A stretch of DNA of 64,000 nucleotides from Galdieria sulphuraria. Lineage: Eukaryota; Rhodophyta; Bangiophyceae; Galdieriales; Galdieriaceae. The DNA lies in the NCBI RefSeq assembly GCF_000341285.1, contig NW_005178432.1:62001-126000 (forward strand). Reading direction: 5' to 3'. The notes below the pieces were generated by a model that did no database searches, was not told where the DNA came from, and saw only the letters and a list, made by a program, of their open reading frames with translations. Positions 48,246 through 60,179 of the stretch are shown here, piece after piece (positions within the stretch are counted from its first letter, which is position 1; every line of letters begins with the position of its first letter). The translations under genes were made by a program, and so were the position numbers.

Positions 48246-48500
48246 ATACTCTATTTGGTATTTCAAATAAAAAGTCCTAGTTTGCTTGTTCTAGTATGCA
48301 CTTATTGTATCTTGTATCGAAACGTCTTTACCTTGTGTAAACAAGATGAAAGAGTGTTTCTAACTGTTCATTATCCTGACAAATTTTTGTTTAAAGAGGA
48401 TCTCTCAAGAAGAAGAAAGAAATGAGACTCATGACAATAAATAATCAAAAATTCCTTTGCCCAGTAGTGTAGCAGGTTCTGTCACTTTCTGCTCTTTGCT

Positions 48501-48589
48501 GTCTTGGTGGCTCAGTTGGTAGAATTACAAATGCCACAAGCGTAGGTCTCATAATCCTAAGGTCGTGAGTTCGATCCTCACCCAAGGCA
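48501..48589 (+). tRNA. Elongator tRNA-Met (CAT) with a 16-nt ectopic intron in the D-arm
   Basis: The 89-nt locus folds as tRNA only if a 16-nt insertion at 48524-48539 (or shifted one base left) is removed. The mature form then has acceptor GTCTTGG/CCAAGGC, D-stem GCTC/GAGC around AGTTGGTA, and anticodon loop CTCATAA in a TAGGT/TCCTA stem. The variable loop is AGGTC, the T-arm GTGAG-TTCGATC-CTCAC, and the discriminator A: 73 nt. The sequence closely follows plant elongator tRNA-Met. The insertion interrupts the 3' strand of the D-stem between positions 23 and 24, not the canonical 37/38 site. Ectopic tRNA introns are known from the nuclear genome of Cyanidioschyzon merolae, so this supports a cyanidiophycean host. 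Confidence 0.85.
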
Positions 48590-49570
48590 AACATTGTTGT
48601 TTGGCTCTCTGAAAATTCCAAGACAAGGAGTGACGATCTTGCGTCTCTTTTTGGTTTGTCTCGAGAACTAAACAGAAGAGACTGTGGATTTGAAAGGAAG
48701 TTGTTCAAATACAGAAAAAAATTATGTCAAGTTGAAATTTTCTTGTATCTGTTCTATTGAGCAATCCAACGTAGCTGTCGACGGTTGACAGTTGTTTAGT
48801 TTTTTTCTGTATTGGTTCTCTGGGGTCACCTTGACTCGTTTATTAACCAAGAGTCTATTTCTCAAGGAACTGATTTCTATGTACGATTTGCTGGCTCACC
48901 CAAAGTAACACGCTGTGAAAACATTAATCTCAGCGTTGGTTCTGATAGGAGAATTTTCAAGTCGACAGACAACCCGTCTTAGCCGAGTTGGTGCTTGTTA
49001 ACTGGGAGGAGAGCAACTTCTAACTCCTTACAAAGCAGATTCCAGTTCATATGAGGATCAAACAGACTAACTTTGACAATGGGGACAAAGTCGACTTAGT
49101 TATCGTCAACAAGCTGTTCGTCTGAAAGCCTTTCAGATAAAGAGAAGTAGAACATAAACCATATCGTATGAGAGCTTATCTTGAGCAGTGTCTAGAAAAT
49201 TCCTATTAGAGAAAAAGTTGAGAGGTGCCATTGCTTAGCAAATATAACAGATGTTAAAATTATCCTTTCTGATCTGTTGCTAACCTTCTTCTTTGTAAAT
49301 GCTGTTGCAAATTTCCAACCAATTCACAAGGAAACCAACGAAGACTATAAACTGAGAAAATGTCAAATGTATACAATTACCAAGGATCTTTATTTAACTT
49401 TGATTGTCTTGGCTAACTAGACTAGGTAGGATTCCACTCGAAATTTTTCTTTTACTCGAACAAGTCTGTCAGTCCTTCTGTGACGTTTACTTTAATCGAC
49501 GACTTAAGTCGGAACTTTGGAAAGGTACATACGTGGAACACCGAAATAGAGCTCGCACTCTGAGCTATGA

Positions 49571-51160
49571 TATAGTTATCTAGTTGACAAGGAGAAAGAG
49601 TGGAATTTCTATCTTTTCCTGTTTTCTCCGTTGTTGATGTGACCTGAGAATCTTCATTGTTTTATTCACTTAGAATTATGCTTTGAAATAAATAAGTGAT
49701 GTTCTATCAGTTATTGTCACATTGGACATCAATGATACTTTTTGTCATAAAGTATGTATTTGGTCTCTTTTTTAATAGCATAAGAAAATCACACACAGAC
49801 TGCTCCTGTAGCTGACTGTCAAGAGAGATTGTGTAGAGTACTGATTTTGAACAGTAATAGGCCATGGAGTTGCTTTACTGGTCTATCTTGAGTCTTTTTT
49901 TACTTTTGTAATTTTTACCTTTTTGATTCTTGAAACTGAACTTATTTGTCAACATTAAAGTATGGTAAAACTACTAGTCATAAAGTCTTATCCAAAAACA
50001 TTGTGGCACAACTCAAAAGCTTTTCCTGTTGACAATCACGTAGTACCTCATTATACCATGATCGTTGCATTTCAGTTGCAGAAATATCTAGTCCAGCAAT
50101 CAATTCGAGACAACCCCCTCAATTGATTCAAGTAGTCGTTGACAAATTATCTTGGAGTATCATGTACACGTACAGCATATTGTTTGCATGGTTTAGAATT
50201 TAATGCTGAATTACTTGGTTATATTGTAATGACTCAATATTTGAACCAACTTTACTTATTTGTGCAGTAACCTTGTTCTATCTTACCTCCCTGACCTCAA
50301 GTTTAGCTTGATGTGTATTAGTCATCTAGTCAACAAGGATAAGGAGTAAGATCTTTATCTCTTATTTTTTGGAGTGATTGCAGAATGTTTGATCTCGTAA
50401 TTTTAGAGTTGCTTTGGATCATGAAAATTCGAAGAAAATGTTCATTGTACAACAAAAGGATGAAGATGCTGGAATGTAGTATTCGCGAAATACAGAGTAC
50501 TGTAAATTTGAAAAGGATTCAACTAGATTGTAGATGACATTCAATCAATGGACTGTTGGTAGAAGAAATTGAATTGTCCTAGTATGACTTATTGGGTTAT
50601 TTGCCTTTTTATAAAATACGAAAAAAATTTATGTTTTTCATTTTATACGCTGTTAAATGGAAGAATACAAAAAGGCTAGTTGAAAGAAATTCAAGGAAAA
50701 AAAAGTCAAAAACTGCTTCTCTACCTCAACTTGGTTAGAGCATCAGATGTATAATGATCTAATGGTTTTGACTCTAATTCTCACAGGAAGAATCAACAAT
50801 TCTGTGATTTTTACCCAAATAACAGCAAAGGACCAGATTATCTTTCTGTAATTGCATCTTTTATTTTTTACAATTTTGGCTGCTCTTTGTCCATTATTCA
50901 AAACTTGACAATTTCCATCATAGATTCAGTGAAAAATGACAATGTATCTCTGCAGTACCAATATCATATTTTTTGTTGATTCTAGCTTTGATAATATCTA
51001 TTTCCAGTAAAATATCTTGGTCTCTTCTCGTTGCAACTGATTTGAACCAAGCAATACTTTCTTCCTCCGGACTACTTTGAAACTTACCATCTTGAGCTCA
51101 AGCATAACAAGGAGTGGCATACTTATTCAAGTGGACAAGTAAGAAAAAGAGTTGATCATT
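49571..51160. repeat. Diverged repeats with a period of about 0.75-0.8 kb
   Basis: The phrase AGTTATCTAGTTGACAAGG at about 49573 recurs as AGTCATCTAGTCAACAAGG at about 50320 and, weaker, near 51128 (AAGTGGACAAGTAAG). Upstream of the last two, TTTGAACCAA occurs at 50240 and 51041 and is followed in both by a similar 100-base stretch (ending CTTACC.TC..GA.CTCAAG). Similarity is visible by eye but low, so these are old copies. Confidence 0.45.
50716..50790 (+). pseudogene. Decayed tRNA-like sequence 1
   Basis: CTACCTCAACTTGGTTAGAG resembles a tRNA D-arm and A box, and GACTCTAATTC resembles a B box. The ends CTTCT and GGAAG pair partly. ATAAT followed by CTAA and GG matches the anticodon and variable region of the tRNA-Met at 48501. 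The anticodon stem and upper acceptor stem do not pair properly, so this is a relic or the tRNA-related head of a short interspersed element. Confidence 0.45.
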
Positions 51161-52731
51161 TTTTGACCACCAGTCGAATATTTCATCGAGACGAGATTCT
51201 GTTTCATAAATTCCTCAAAGGACTTTTATGTTGATTCAACGTTGAATTCTCAGAGATCAGATGGAATTGATCAGACGAATTTCGTTCTTATTTGAAAGAG
51301 ACGTTTTACCAAGTACCAGCAGCAGCAGTAGTATGACAAAAAATGTAAAATGCCAGCTAGTTGAAGGCTTACTTGGTCGAAAGATTAATATCAACAGAGT
51401 GTTCAATGTTCCACGATCGTTGCACTATTTTTGCTAAATTAGATACGGTTTTGTTGATTATTTCATCCTAGACAGCTTTGTGAATCGACTCTGGTGATGA
51501 ATGGCAATATTTCATTGCAGCAATAGGAATCCCTTACTTTTTAGTTTGCATACTTTGGTATCAACTAGTCGTTTATTTGAATATATCTGTGTTGCACTGC
51601 ATCATAGAATCAAATGTAGACTTACTTTTCTTCAAGTCCTTTCAATCATAGTACTTCGAGCCAAGGATATGTGGATTATGACGTAGTCATTTTGTTTACA
51701 AAGGTTAGGAACGAGATATCTAATTTTTCAAGTATTCACACATAAATGCATTGGATTACTGAATACTTTGTTTTTCATTGAAATCTTGCTGCAGCAGAAA
51801 CTTTCAGACTTGGCTATTGAATTGTAACCCTAATAATGAATGGAGTCAATATGTTAGACAAGATCAATTGATTCAGCGTTTGATTCAAAACCAATTGTTT
51901 GAACATAAGACTTAGATATGTTGTCACTTCTTGAAGGGTATCTATCAGGGACTTGGTTGAATTGACTTTATGTGCACATTGCGTTATTCAATAGAGTTTA
52001 TATAAGGTGCTTTTTTTAAGGTATAGTTGGTAGTTTGTTGATTGCTACTTGCATTCTACTTACACTACTGGGTAGGTTGATGCCCATGATTCAAATCTGC
52101 ATAGCTTTGACAATTGAATATGAAATGAAATGTTTTTCTGGAATATTGAGAATATGTTACAGTGGATGAGCATAAATGAATTAGAATGCACTATCGTTCT
52201 TGTGTCTAGACCGAATTTAGACCGATTGTATTTCAATGATTCTTGTTGGTATTGTAACGTTTTCTAATCTTGCTGTCTGCGTACTAAGCTCAGTTTCTGT
52301 CATAAAATTGTCACTTTTTTGATAAAGATATCGTGGTAAGAGTCTATTGTTTGTCCTTATTGACGAATCGGAAGGTAGTCATTATCGTGTTATCGTAACT
52401 TTTTCAAAAATGTTCCGGTTACTAAAAAGAAGAAACTGGACTTTCATTATAAAAAAAAATATACCTGTGATAAATTATAGTATTCGCAGACTTTAGAATC
52501 ACTTGATTTAGAATAAGATTCAACTAGATTGTAATCGGCAAAGTAACAATGCTGATACAAACTATTTAGACGTTTGCCTTGTTCTTATGTTTTGTTGTAC
52601 AAGGAAAAGATGACTTTTTCATTTTTTATCTCAATTTTTATACAACTCGATGAACAAAAAAACTCGCCAAGACGCTTTGGAAGCGAGTAGATAAGAAAGA
52701 AAATATATTAAAGAGAAAGGAAAAGAATAAA

Positions 52732-52806
52732 TGTTTTCTAGTTCAATAGACTAGAGAAGCAGTTTATTTAAGCCAAAGATTTTGAGTTTGATTCTCTCTA
52801 AAAACA
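52732..52806 (+). pseudogene. Decayed tRNA-like sequence 2
   Basis: TGTTTT pairs with AAAACA at the two ends. TAGTTCAATAGACTAGAG resembles an A box and D-arm, and GAGTTTGATTCTC is close to a T-arm/B box (GAGTTCGATTCTC). The anticodon arm is not well formed. It lies 2016 bases after the first tRNA-like sequence. Confidence 0.45.
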
Positions 52807-55800
52807 TCAAGAATACTCTGGTCGGCGTTTTTAGTAAATAAGGTATTCTCTACCAGTAAGTATCTCGTACTTGTTCTCCAGTCTATTGGTATGAATAACC
52901 TGTTTCTTAATTGCACTAAATAACAAAGAAGGATCAAACTTTTTTTCCAAAGGGTAAAATATAGGCCTGAATAAAGAACATACAATCTGATTCGCAGGTT
53001 TATTTTTTGGAGTTTTTGTAAAGATTGTGCTGTACATAGCTATCGTTTTTCTTATTGGTGTAAACGCTCCTCATCCATCATTCTTTTCAGACAATTCTTG
53101 GATTTGAATCAATCAATCTTATGTCCATCAACCAATTGACCGGAACGAAATTGCGAACATTCTTTTTTCCAATCCAAAAGTCGTACAACTTTGGGCATAA
53201 ACGAGTGGAAATGATTATGGAAATATAATTTGCCCAACAGTCTGCATCTTTCACAACAGCAGCAAGAGCAACTCTCAGAGGAGATAGGAGCACATCTGCC
53301 ACTATGCCAATATTCTCGGAGACTCATAAGTACACTACTTGTTCGATAGTTTTTCATCTATTTATAATTATGGTTGGTGTTTTCATATCACTCTTTTATT
53401 TCATATGGAAAATTCAATACATTTATAGATTTTGGAACAGATCCAATTTTCTATCAAATCGATAAGATAATTTGCAAAAGTGAAATGACCCACTGTAGAG
53501 AAATCAGTTTGAATTCAACTGATTCCAAGATTATAGTTGCAGTTATGTCGAACCAAGTTGAAACTGTATTGATTGAAAGCAACTGTACAAAACTGAGATG
53601 GTAATCAACTATCAAGAAAGTGAATGGGCCAAGTCCTTGGCTTCATAGAATCAGGTCGAGAATCGTCGGATAAAAAATAGATTCTTGACTTTAAAAAAGA
53701 AATTGATTCTCTCGGTAACAAACCGTTACCTTTAGAAACGAACGAATCTGGCAAAAAAGGAGATGCTTCGTATTTTATCGCATTATGTATGCCCAATGAG
53801 AATCTCAAGCTTGTTTACATTCTTGAAAATAGAATATAATCTATCCTTGCCACTTTTATACTGAGCTTGGTGTGAAATAAGGATATTTGACCATTTCCAT
53901 ATACTTTCATATCGTTATGAGTGGGAACTTGGAAAAGTATCCATTACATGTTATTTGCATTTATCCTCAACCTCTCCCAACTGTTTATCGCCTAGCTTAA
54001 CACGCATCTTAGTTTCACAAAAATATTTGGTATCAGTCAACCTTCCTAGTTTTGTGTTTGCAAACTATAGAGTTTTGTTAGCACCAATGTGGTTCCAATC
54101 GTTTCCATTATTGAAGCTTCGCTAAAGGCTGCTTTGACGGTATCAGACATGAATATTGGCGCAGTTAATCGCAGAAATATAGCCATACAAGGCAATTCAA
54201 CTCAGTCTGAACTGTATGGTTGGCAACTTTAGAGACCATTTTTTCTATTGCTATTTAGAACACAAAACATTAAGTTATATGTTCTTTGTAAGATTTGAAT
54301 ACCATAACATCTTGACAAAAATGACGAACAAGTACTTTGATCATAACCTTGGATTGGAAATAATTCAAGTCATGCTGAGATACATGTATGGCTCTGTATA
54401 TTGCCTATGGTAAAAAGTTGTCTATTAGCTTTGGTACATTGAGCGATTGTAAACTCAAGTTAATCAAATGATACAGCTTTTACTAGGTAATGGTCCTTTG
54501 CACAGTTGAGTTGGTACTATTGTTATGATGGAAGAATTGAGTTTGACTTGTGTTGATTGTTTGCTCAGTTGATTGTATCGCTGCGTACTTATTTATCAAG
54601 TGACAAAGTATGTGAACTCATATTTGTGAAATTGATTGATTCCAGTATACTATAAATAGAGAAAGGACTACTTTTCAAAAGGTTGATAGAACAGTGCACT
54701 TTAGACAGTTTGTTGATATGTAAATCAAAGACAAAACTGTAACCATCTAAAAGATTTGCATACAAAGTATACGATATAGATAGCAGAGGGTTAAATGTGC
54801 ATTCTCAATTTGAATATTCATTGCATAGTGCTAGTAGAATGAATTGGGTTCTTTGAACTAGATTGGGTTGTCTGTCGATTATGAGTTGGTTCGCTCATCA
54901 ACTTTTCTTAGCTAAGCACTATACAACTCTCTGTTTTATATGTAAGGTTATCATATCCGAGACTTTGGTTCATATAGTATTGATATTTTCTCGATGCTGT
55001 ATTCAACAACAACTGCTCAACGATCGTATATGGATTTGTGGGAAAAATTTACCCAAGTAGAGTTGGTAGATGAAGTATCAACTAGTATTAGTAGCGTCTC
55101 ATCTATATACAGCTATAAGGACAATCTAGTTAGTTGGTAGCAATATCATCTAACATTTGGTCAATTGTGGAAACAATGGACTCAAATGAGTCATGTTTGA
55201 CGAGCTATTAATACTGAATGTAATTTGTCAGTATGAAAAAACTATGCGGGCATTTGATTTGCTATTATTATGATTTTGCCAAGCAATCTTTTTCAATTGG
55301 ATGGAAGTGTGCGTCCAGTTTTTTAAACGCAACTTTCAGTCAACATTTTTTAAAGGAAGTCTGCAGTCTTTTTAAAGAAGAACTTTGTAGCTTTCAAAAC
55401 TGTGTGGGCATATTTTCTATTTAGGTATCGGTGCTTCAAATACGTTGTCGGAAAGCAGTATTTACGAAGACTGAACCATCGTGAAGTCTCTGAAGAATAT
55501 GATCATTATAGCAGAAGAAACTGTAGAAATTTTTGTTTATGCTCAATGCATTGGAGCCAACGCAATCTATTCCTCACATGGGACAAGATTTTATCATTCA
55601 AGATTCTGTTGCAATATTCGGGAGTGCCTTCCTTTCTTGTTGACCAAAAAGTAACATCACTCATATTCCAAATTTTCTTTTATCATTGGCAACTAGTTGG
55701 AACACGGTTAAAATGAACCTTGTTGAGGTCTTGATCCTTTACAGTATTACTCGTTTATGTTTCTAGTTTTCATTGTCCAAACTGAATAGATTTTCGTCAG

Positions 55801-58589
55801 ATTGTTTCGAAAGCGACCATGCTAACTTATTCTTTCTTGGTTTCAATGGCTTTGTCTCTCAGTTAATGATTGCACCGACAAAGCGTGAAATCAGACGAGC
55901 TTTTACTTGAGTTGCAAATCACTGTAGAAGAGTTATCGTTGCACCTTGGAACCTATCAAGAGTCAGAAATTCGTTTCTTTCACTGTTTTGTTTCAAGCAT
56001 TTCATGATAAATACAGAAGATTTGGACAATTGTTCAAACGAAACAAACTCTAGATATCCTTGAAGATAAAAAGAACGACAAATGTCTCATTTGTCCCGCT
56101 TTTATTCTTTTCACCAACTAATCAGAAATGCTACATTTGACTTGAGATGAAAAGATGCCAACAGTCAGCAGCATACACGCTCACATTGTAGGCTATCAGG
56201 GCCGCCACCACCTGAACATGAGTCAATAACCACATAAAAAAAGTTCACGCCATGCAGTATTGTTCAAGAGCCGCACCGAATAATCCAATAAAGTGACTCC
56301 TTGAGTCTGTTTCTTTGACTCGGAAGTAGAGAAACAGGTTGAAGCTAATACGCAGAGGAGGAGGACTATGTGGGTATATATGATGAGATAACTCAAATTC
56401 ACCATGCTAGTTTTAAGGTAATCTTAAGCACGCATGTAGCTGCAGTTTAGTTGTAATCGATTTTAAGAGTATTGATGTTTGCAATGTCCATTGAACAGTC
56501 GCGTGGAAAGCATTGTGGACTTGGTTGCCGGCCAACCGATCTTATCTCTTTATATATAATATGTACAAAGAAAATGGAAGATGATGGGTCAAATGGAAAA
56601 AGGTAGCCGCAAACTTTTCGCAGTATACTTTACTGCTTACTAGATTTGGGCCAGGTTCTTTTCCGATACATTTACTATGTGGCAGTAATAGAGATTTTTC
56701 TTGGTTTATATCTTGCAGTGCGTTTCCTAAGAGCTTCAAACATATGATTTCTGTTGGATTCCTTTGCTATGACTACTGTCGTTTCCATCGCATTGACGGT
56801 GTCCAACGTTATATTCGTAGTAATTTTGGCAAAAATTTCAGGAGCTCGGGAATTCCTACACTCCGCTACACCTCTCAACTGGAAAACTGCTACTTTTTTA
56901 TAACTTTTGTTTTTTTCAAGATAATTTTGCAGAAGAAACTGTGAAGTATATTGCGGTGAATAAAGTACGTTTAGACAGTCTCAAAAACTGTCTAGCACAA
57001 GCAGTAGCTGTGGGTACGGGTTTCCAGAAGCAAAGCCACAATGTGCCAGAATCGTATTCTTGGTCGGAACGAGCTTGGACTTTTTCCATTATATTGGTTC
57101 AGTTTTGGTTCTCTCTATGGAGGTTGTTTGCCATGCAGTGCAGCACTTTCATCTTCATTGGTTTTCAAATGGTATCCGCTCCAACAAATCTTCCTTGTTT
57201 TTATCAGTTTATAAAGGTTATTTGGATACCTTGCCGTTGTTATTTCTTCGTGAATGCCTCTCTCTCACATCGGAGAATCTAATTGAACCACTCTAACTAG
57301 AAGAACAGTCTTGTAGCAGATTAGCCAAAGGTTTTCTCATCCGTTGAAATGCACCGTGAGTTGTTTTTTCAGAAGAAAGTTTCTAAGCTTTTTAATGCAA
57401 GAGTTTTGCAGAGTTTCATGAATTCTTTTGAACTTAAGAACAATCTATTTTTGAAAGCTACTGGTGTAGATACTAAAGGATAGTGGGCTTTTTCAATTTG
57501 CCAGAATGATGGAATTTGGAGTTATCATTCTGTTTTGTGCTGTTGTGTTGTTGCACTTTGTGAATGCAAGTTTGCTAAAGGTGTCGTATATTTGTTTCTG
57601 TGAAATTAGTTTAATGGGAAGTGATGTTCCAAACTGTAATTTTACTTGTGTAATTGGATAATATCTTAACCATTTGAGGTTTCTTTCAATGGGATTTAGT
57701 GGGCTTCAAACCTATCAATTCCACATACAGAACAGTATTCTTCAACTTTTCTATTTTGGGAGATCTTTCATTTTGCTAAAAGACCTCTTTGCAGATTTGC
57801 TCAACTACTTTTCTAAAGTATTGTTTCACGAGCCTTGTTTTCCTTCTGGACAGTCTGCGGGAAAGAGGCCTTCATTTTAGAGATCGCGTTGTTTTGTACA
57901 AAGTGCGTTCGAAAATCTTTGGTTATGTATGAGGTGGTATAATTCTGGAGTTGTGAGAGATTACTCTTTTTTGGACCAGTAACTACTACTCTACTCAGAA
58001 GCCGCTGGTTTCTGTTGAACAAACTGCGCCGCTATTCTCGAATATATTTTCAAACGGCTAGTAATAGTTGTGCTATTCTGTTTCCTTGCAACAGACCTTG
58101 GAAAAAGATTCAAAGTCTAATAATATTGTCAGAATGACAAACTTGTATGGTCGATAGCTACTCAACTAGTGCTTCTGGTTGTAGAAAGACTACTTGGTGT
58201 TCTATTTGGAGACAGGCAGAAGTTCCAAGAATGCTACGTATATATAGCAAGTGAATATTTTCTAAGTTTTGAAAATTTCACGAATTGAACTTGTTTCATT
58301 GGAAACAAGGAAATGCTGAAAGTTTGTAGTTTACTTGGATGTATTCTATCGGAAGGTTAGTCAAAGGTGTTTTTATATCAAGAAATAAAAACTTCTGATA
58401 TGGAAATATACACAAGGAGAACGAATTTGTGCGAAAACAGCGTTTTCTCAGCAAGAGAAGGTAAAGAGTCGAGAATATTATGACTACTGGAAGACTCTGC
58501 TCTAGTTAGCGAATACCACTTCGCAAAACTACAACTGTGAGAAGACGAGTTGGAAGAAAAAACAAGCTTTCTAACTACGTAGATGCGCT

Positions 58590-59095
58590 TAATAACAAGA
58601 AACTTTTAACCAGTAGCATTAAAGGGACGGTCTCCTACTTTTCGTAAAAAGGCTTGTAGTTTCAGCGTTCAACGGCGGCCGATCTCAGAAAGGTTTTGGA
58701 CCAGAAGCCGTTTGAAGTTCCAAGTACAAAAAGGAGCTTTTGTAGGACAAGTATAGTGACTTCGAATACCTCTTACATGGTAGGAGCTCATTGCCTTTCA
58801 ACGGAAGTGGTTCGAAGATGTGTGGACATAACTAAGTTTAGTTCTTTTGCTGGGGGTTGCATCTTGTGTCCCTTGTAGTCCTTTTGGTCTCAACTCCGTT
58901 GGAGCAAATATTTGCTTACCTTTCTGGAGAGTGAAGAACCTATTCTGGTTGGGTTTTCTTAAAACTATAGGCATTTCATGCTGTGTGCGTAACTACTGGG
59001 GGTAACAAGGGCTTCTTGTTCCATGAGTACGGCCAATACGAACTCCAAGCTGTTTCCTAATGTAACGCCGAAATCTTTCCGTTAAGATTTGAAAT
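58590..59095. other. Coding-like stretch upstream of the transporter, unresolved
   Basis: The GC content rises here compared with the 10 kb to the left. On the minus strand three short open pieces join across a 39-nt and a 48-nt GT-AG interval (strong donor GTAAGC) to a stop at about 58800, but I find no start codon. On the plus strand a basic open piece follows 58627 (about 40 codons, transit-peptide-like: KGRSPTFRKKACSFSVQRR). Both cannot be right. It may be a 5' leader of the transporter gene or a small unrecognised gene. Confidence 0.25.
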
Positions 59096-60043
59096 ATGAA
59101 TGATAGTTGTTGGTTATTGAAGTGGATGACTATTTATGGAGTGGTGAATATTCTGGTTCACTATTCGAACCATCATATTTCCAAGTCACAAATACAGAAT
59201 GAGATATTGTTTTTACAGTCGTTCTTACCTTTACTGATATATTATGTCTATTATTTCTTTATGTCCAACAGGAAGTCATTCTTTCCTTCTTGGAACAGAA
59301 CAATAGCTTATGGTCCTGTTGCTGTATTCCATGCAGGTTCTTTATATTCCATGTTTCAGGCCTTAAAGTACTGTTCTTTTCGTACTGTTGGAGTTGGTCG
59401 TTTTATTGCTCCTATACTAACTTCTCTTTACGAAGTGTTTGTTCTACAGTCCGTTCGTTGGAGTAAGATTCAGTTCCTTTACCTTGTGGGGACTTTTATG
59501 GGTGCTGTATTGTCGTTTCGAGATGTCGAGTTTTATGGCAATATCCTTTCTATTCCGTGGATAACGACGAGTGTGGTTTGTACAGCAGGTGGAACTATCT
59601 ACGCGAAGCATTTGTTGCAGTATAAAATTTGTCCGACTCAAGCGAGCTATTTGGAAAATTTGTATTGTAGTGTCTTCTTTCTTTTACAATCCTTTTGGTC
59701 GGTACCGTATGGGTGGAAACAACAGAGTTGGAAAGATTCCGTATCGTTGCCTTGGATCACCAAAGCTACCTTTTTCGTCTCTGTTTTCACTGGCTATCTT
59801 ATCACTTTATCGAGGCAACATTTGCGTAAAGCACTGGGACCAACCAAGTTTCTGGTATTTGTTGGACTGATTAGGATAAATAGCTTGTTTCTTGTTTCTA
59901 AGTTACTCTTGAAGAGTCTTTCGTGGAGCGGTTTGACTGGAGTGGGGTTGATTGTGGGTTGCAGTATCAAATACTTGATTCATCAAGATATAAAATGCAG
60001 TCCATCAGGAAATTCTAAAGATGTTGCCATTTCGTCACCATAG
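59096..60043 (+). CDS. Ten-helix drug/metabolite-type transporter, nucleotide-sugar or triose-phosphate-like (315 aa)
   Basis: Intronless, 315 residues, with ten predicted membrane helices and both ends short, as in the DMT superfamily. The pattern AGSLYSMFQALKYCSFRTVG followed by VGRFIAPILTSLYEVFVL corresponds to the GDP-mannose or UDP-sugar transporter (NST) region. SYLENLYCSVFFLLQSFW and FFVSVFTGYLITLSRQHLRK match later helices of the same family. Substrate motifs (GALNK of GDP-mannose transporters, or the Lys/Arg pairs of triose-phosphate translocators) are not clear, so the cargo is unknown. Golgi nucleotide-sugar import is the best guess. Confidence 0.65.
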   Translation: MNDSCWLLKWMTIYGVVNILVHYSNHHISKSQIQNEILFLQSFLPLLIYYVYYFFMSNRKSFFPSWNRTIAYGPVAVFHAGSLYSMFQALKYCSFRTVGVGRFIAPILTSLYEVFVLQSVRWSKIQFLYLVGTFMGAVLSFRDVEFYGNILSIPWITTSVVCTAGGTIYAKHLLQYKICPTQASYLENLYCSVFFLLQSFWSVPYGWKQQSWKDSVSLPWITKATFFVSVFTGYLITLSRQHLRKALGPTKFLVFVGLIRINSLFLVSKLLLKSLSWSGLTGVGLIVGCSIKYLIHQDIKCSPSGNSKDVAISSP

Positions 60044-60179
60044 TGGATCTTTGAAGCTTGCAGGTAGGAGTTTGCCAGTCAGTCAAGGAACAGCTATAAG
60101 ATCAGAAGTATGATAAAAGCGCAAAATACCAATTGAATCTTGAAACATTTCATAGTTTCATTCCGACATTATTTATTTC

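Larger units (their letters stand above)
50478..52806. repeat. Pair of diverged copies about 2.0 kb apart
   Basis: AGTATTCGC at 50478 and 52479, and CAACTAGATTGTA at 50520 and 52521, keep the same spacing of 2001 bases. They are followed in both copies by a TTTGCCTT stretch, a TTTTTCATTTT stretch and a tRNA-like sequence (50716 and 52732). The order of five landmarks is conserved while the sequence between them has diverged. Confidence 0.5.
48590..58590. other. About 10 kb without recognisable genes, with diverged repeats
   Basis: No reading frame here has a family signature, a good start or exon joins comparable to the genes on either side. The longest frames are 104-120 codons (for example 55402-55716, 56584-56944 and 56941-57282) and have biased composition. 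The DNA is AT-rich with many short shared phrases that recur at rough intervals of 0.8 and 2.0 kb. I searched by eye for reverse-transcriptase, integrase, RNase H, transposase and rolling-circle motifs and for long terminal repeats and found none that I could defend. The 3' ends of genes and promoters cannot fill this space in a genome where most gaps are below 100 bp. It may be a graveyard of old mobile elements, a satellite or centromere-like segment, or fast-evolving non-coding DNA. Confidence 0.7.

Noticed and set aside
54863-55060. A third tRNA-like sequence at the expected 2-kb spacing
   Set aside because: A B-box-like phrase exists near 54885, but there is no A box or pairing, so it is not called.
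48590-59095. The island as a recognisable LTR or LINE element
   Set aside because: I looked for reverse transcriptase, integrase, RNase H and protease motifs and for paired terminal repeats. Some phrases in 53.0-53.8 kb are vaguely suggestive, but none is defensible, so no family is named.
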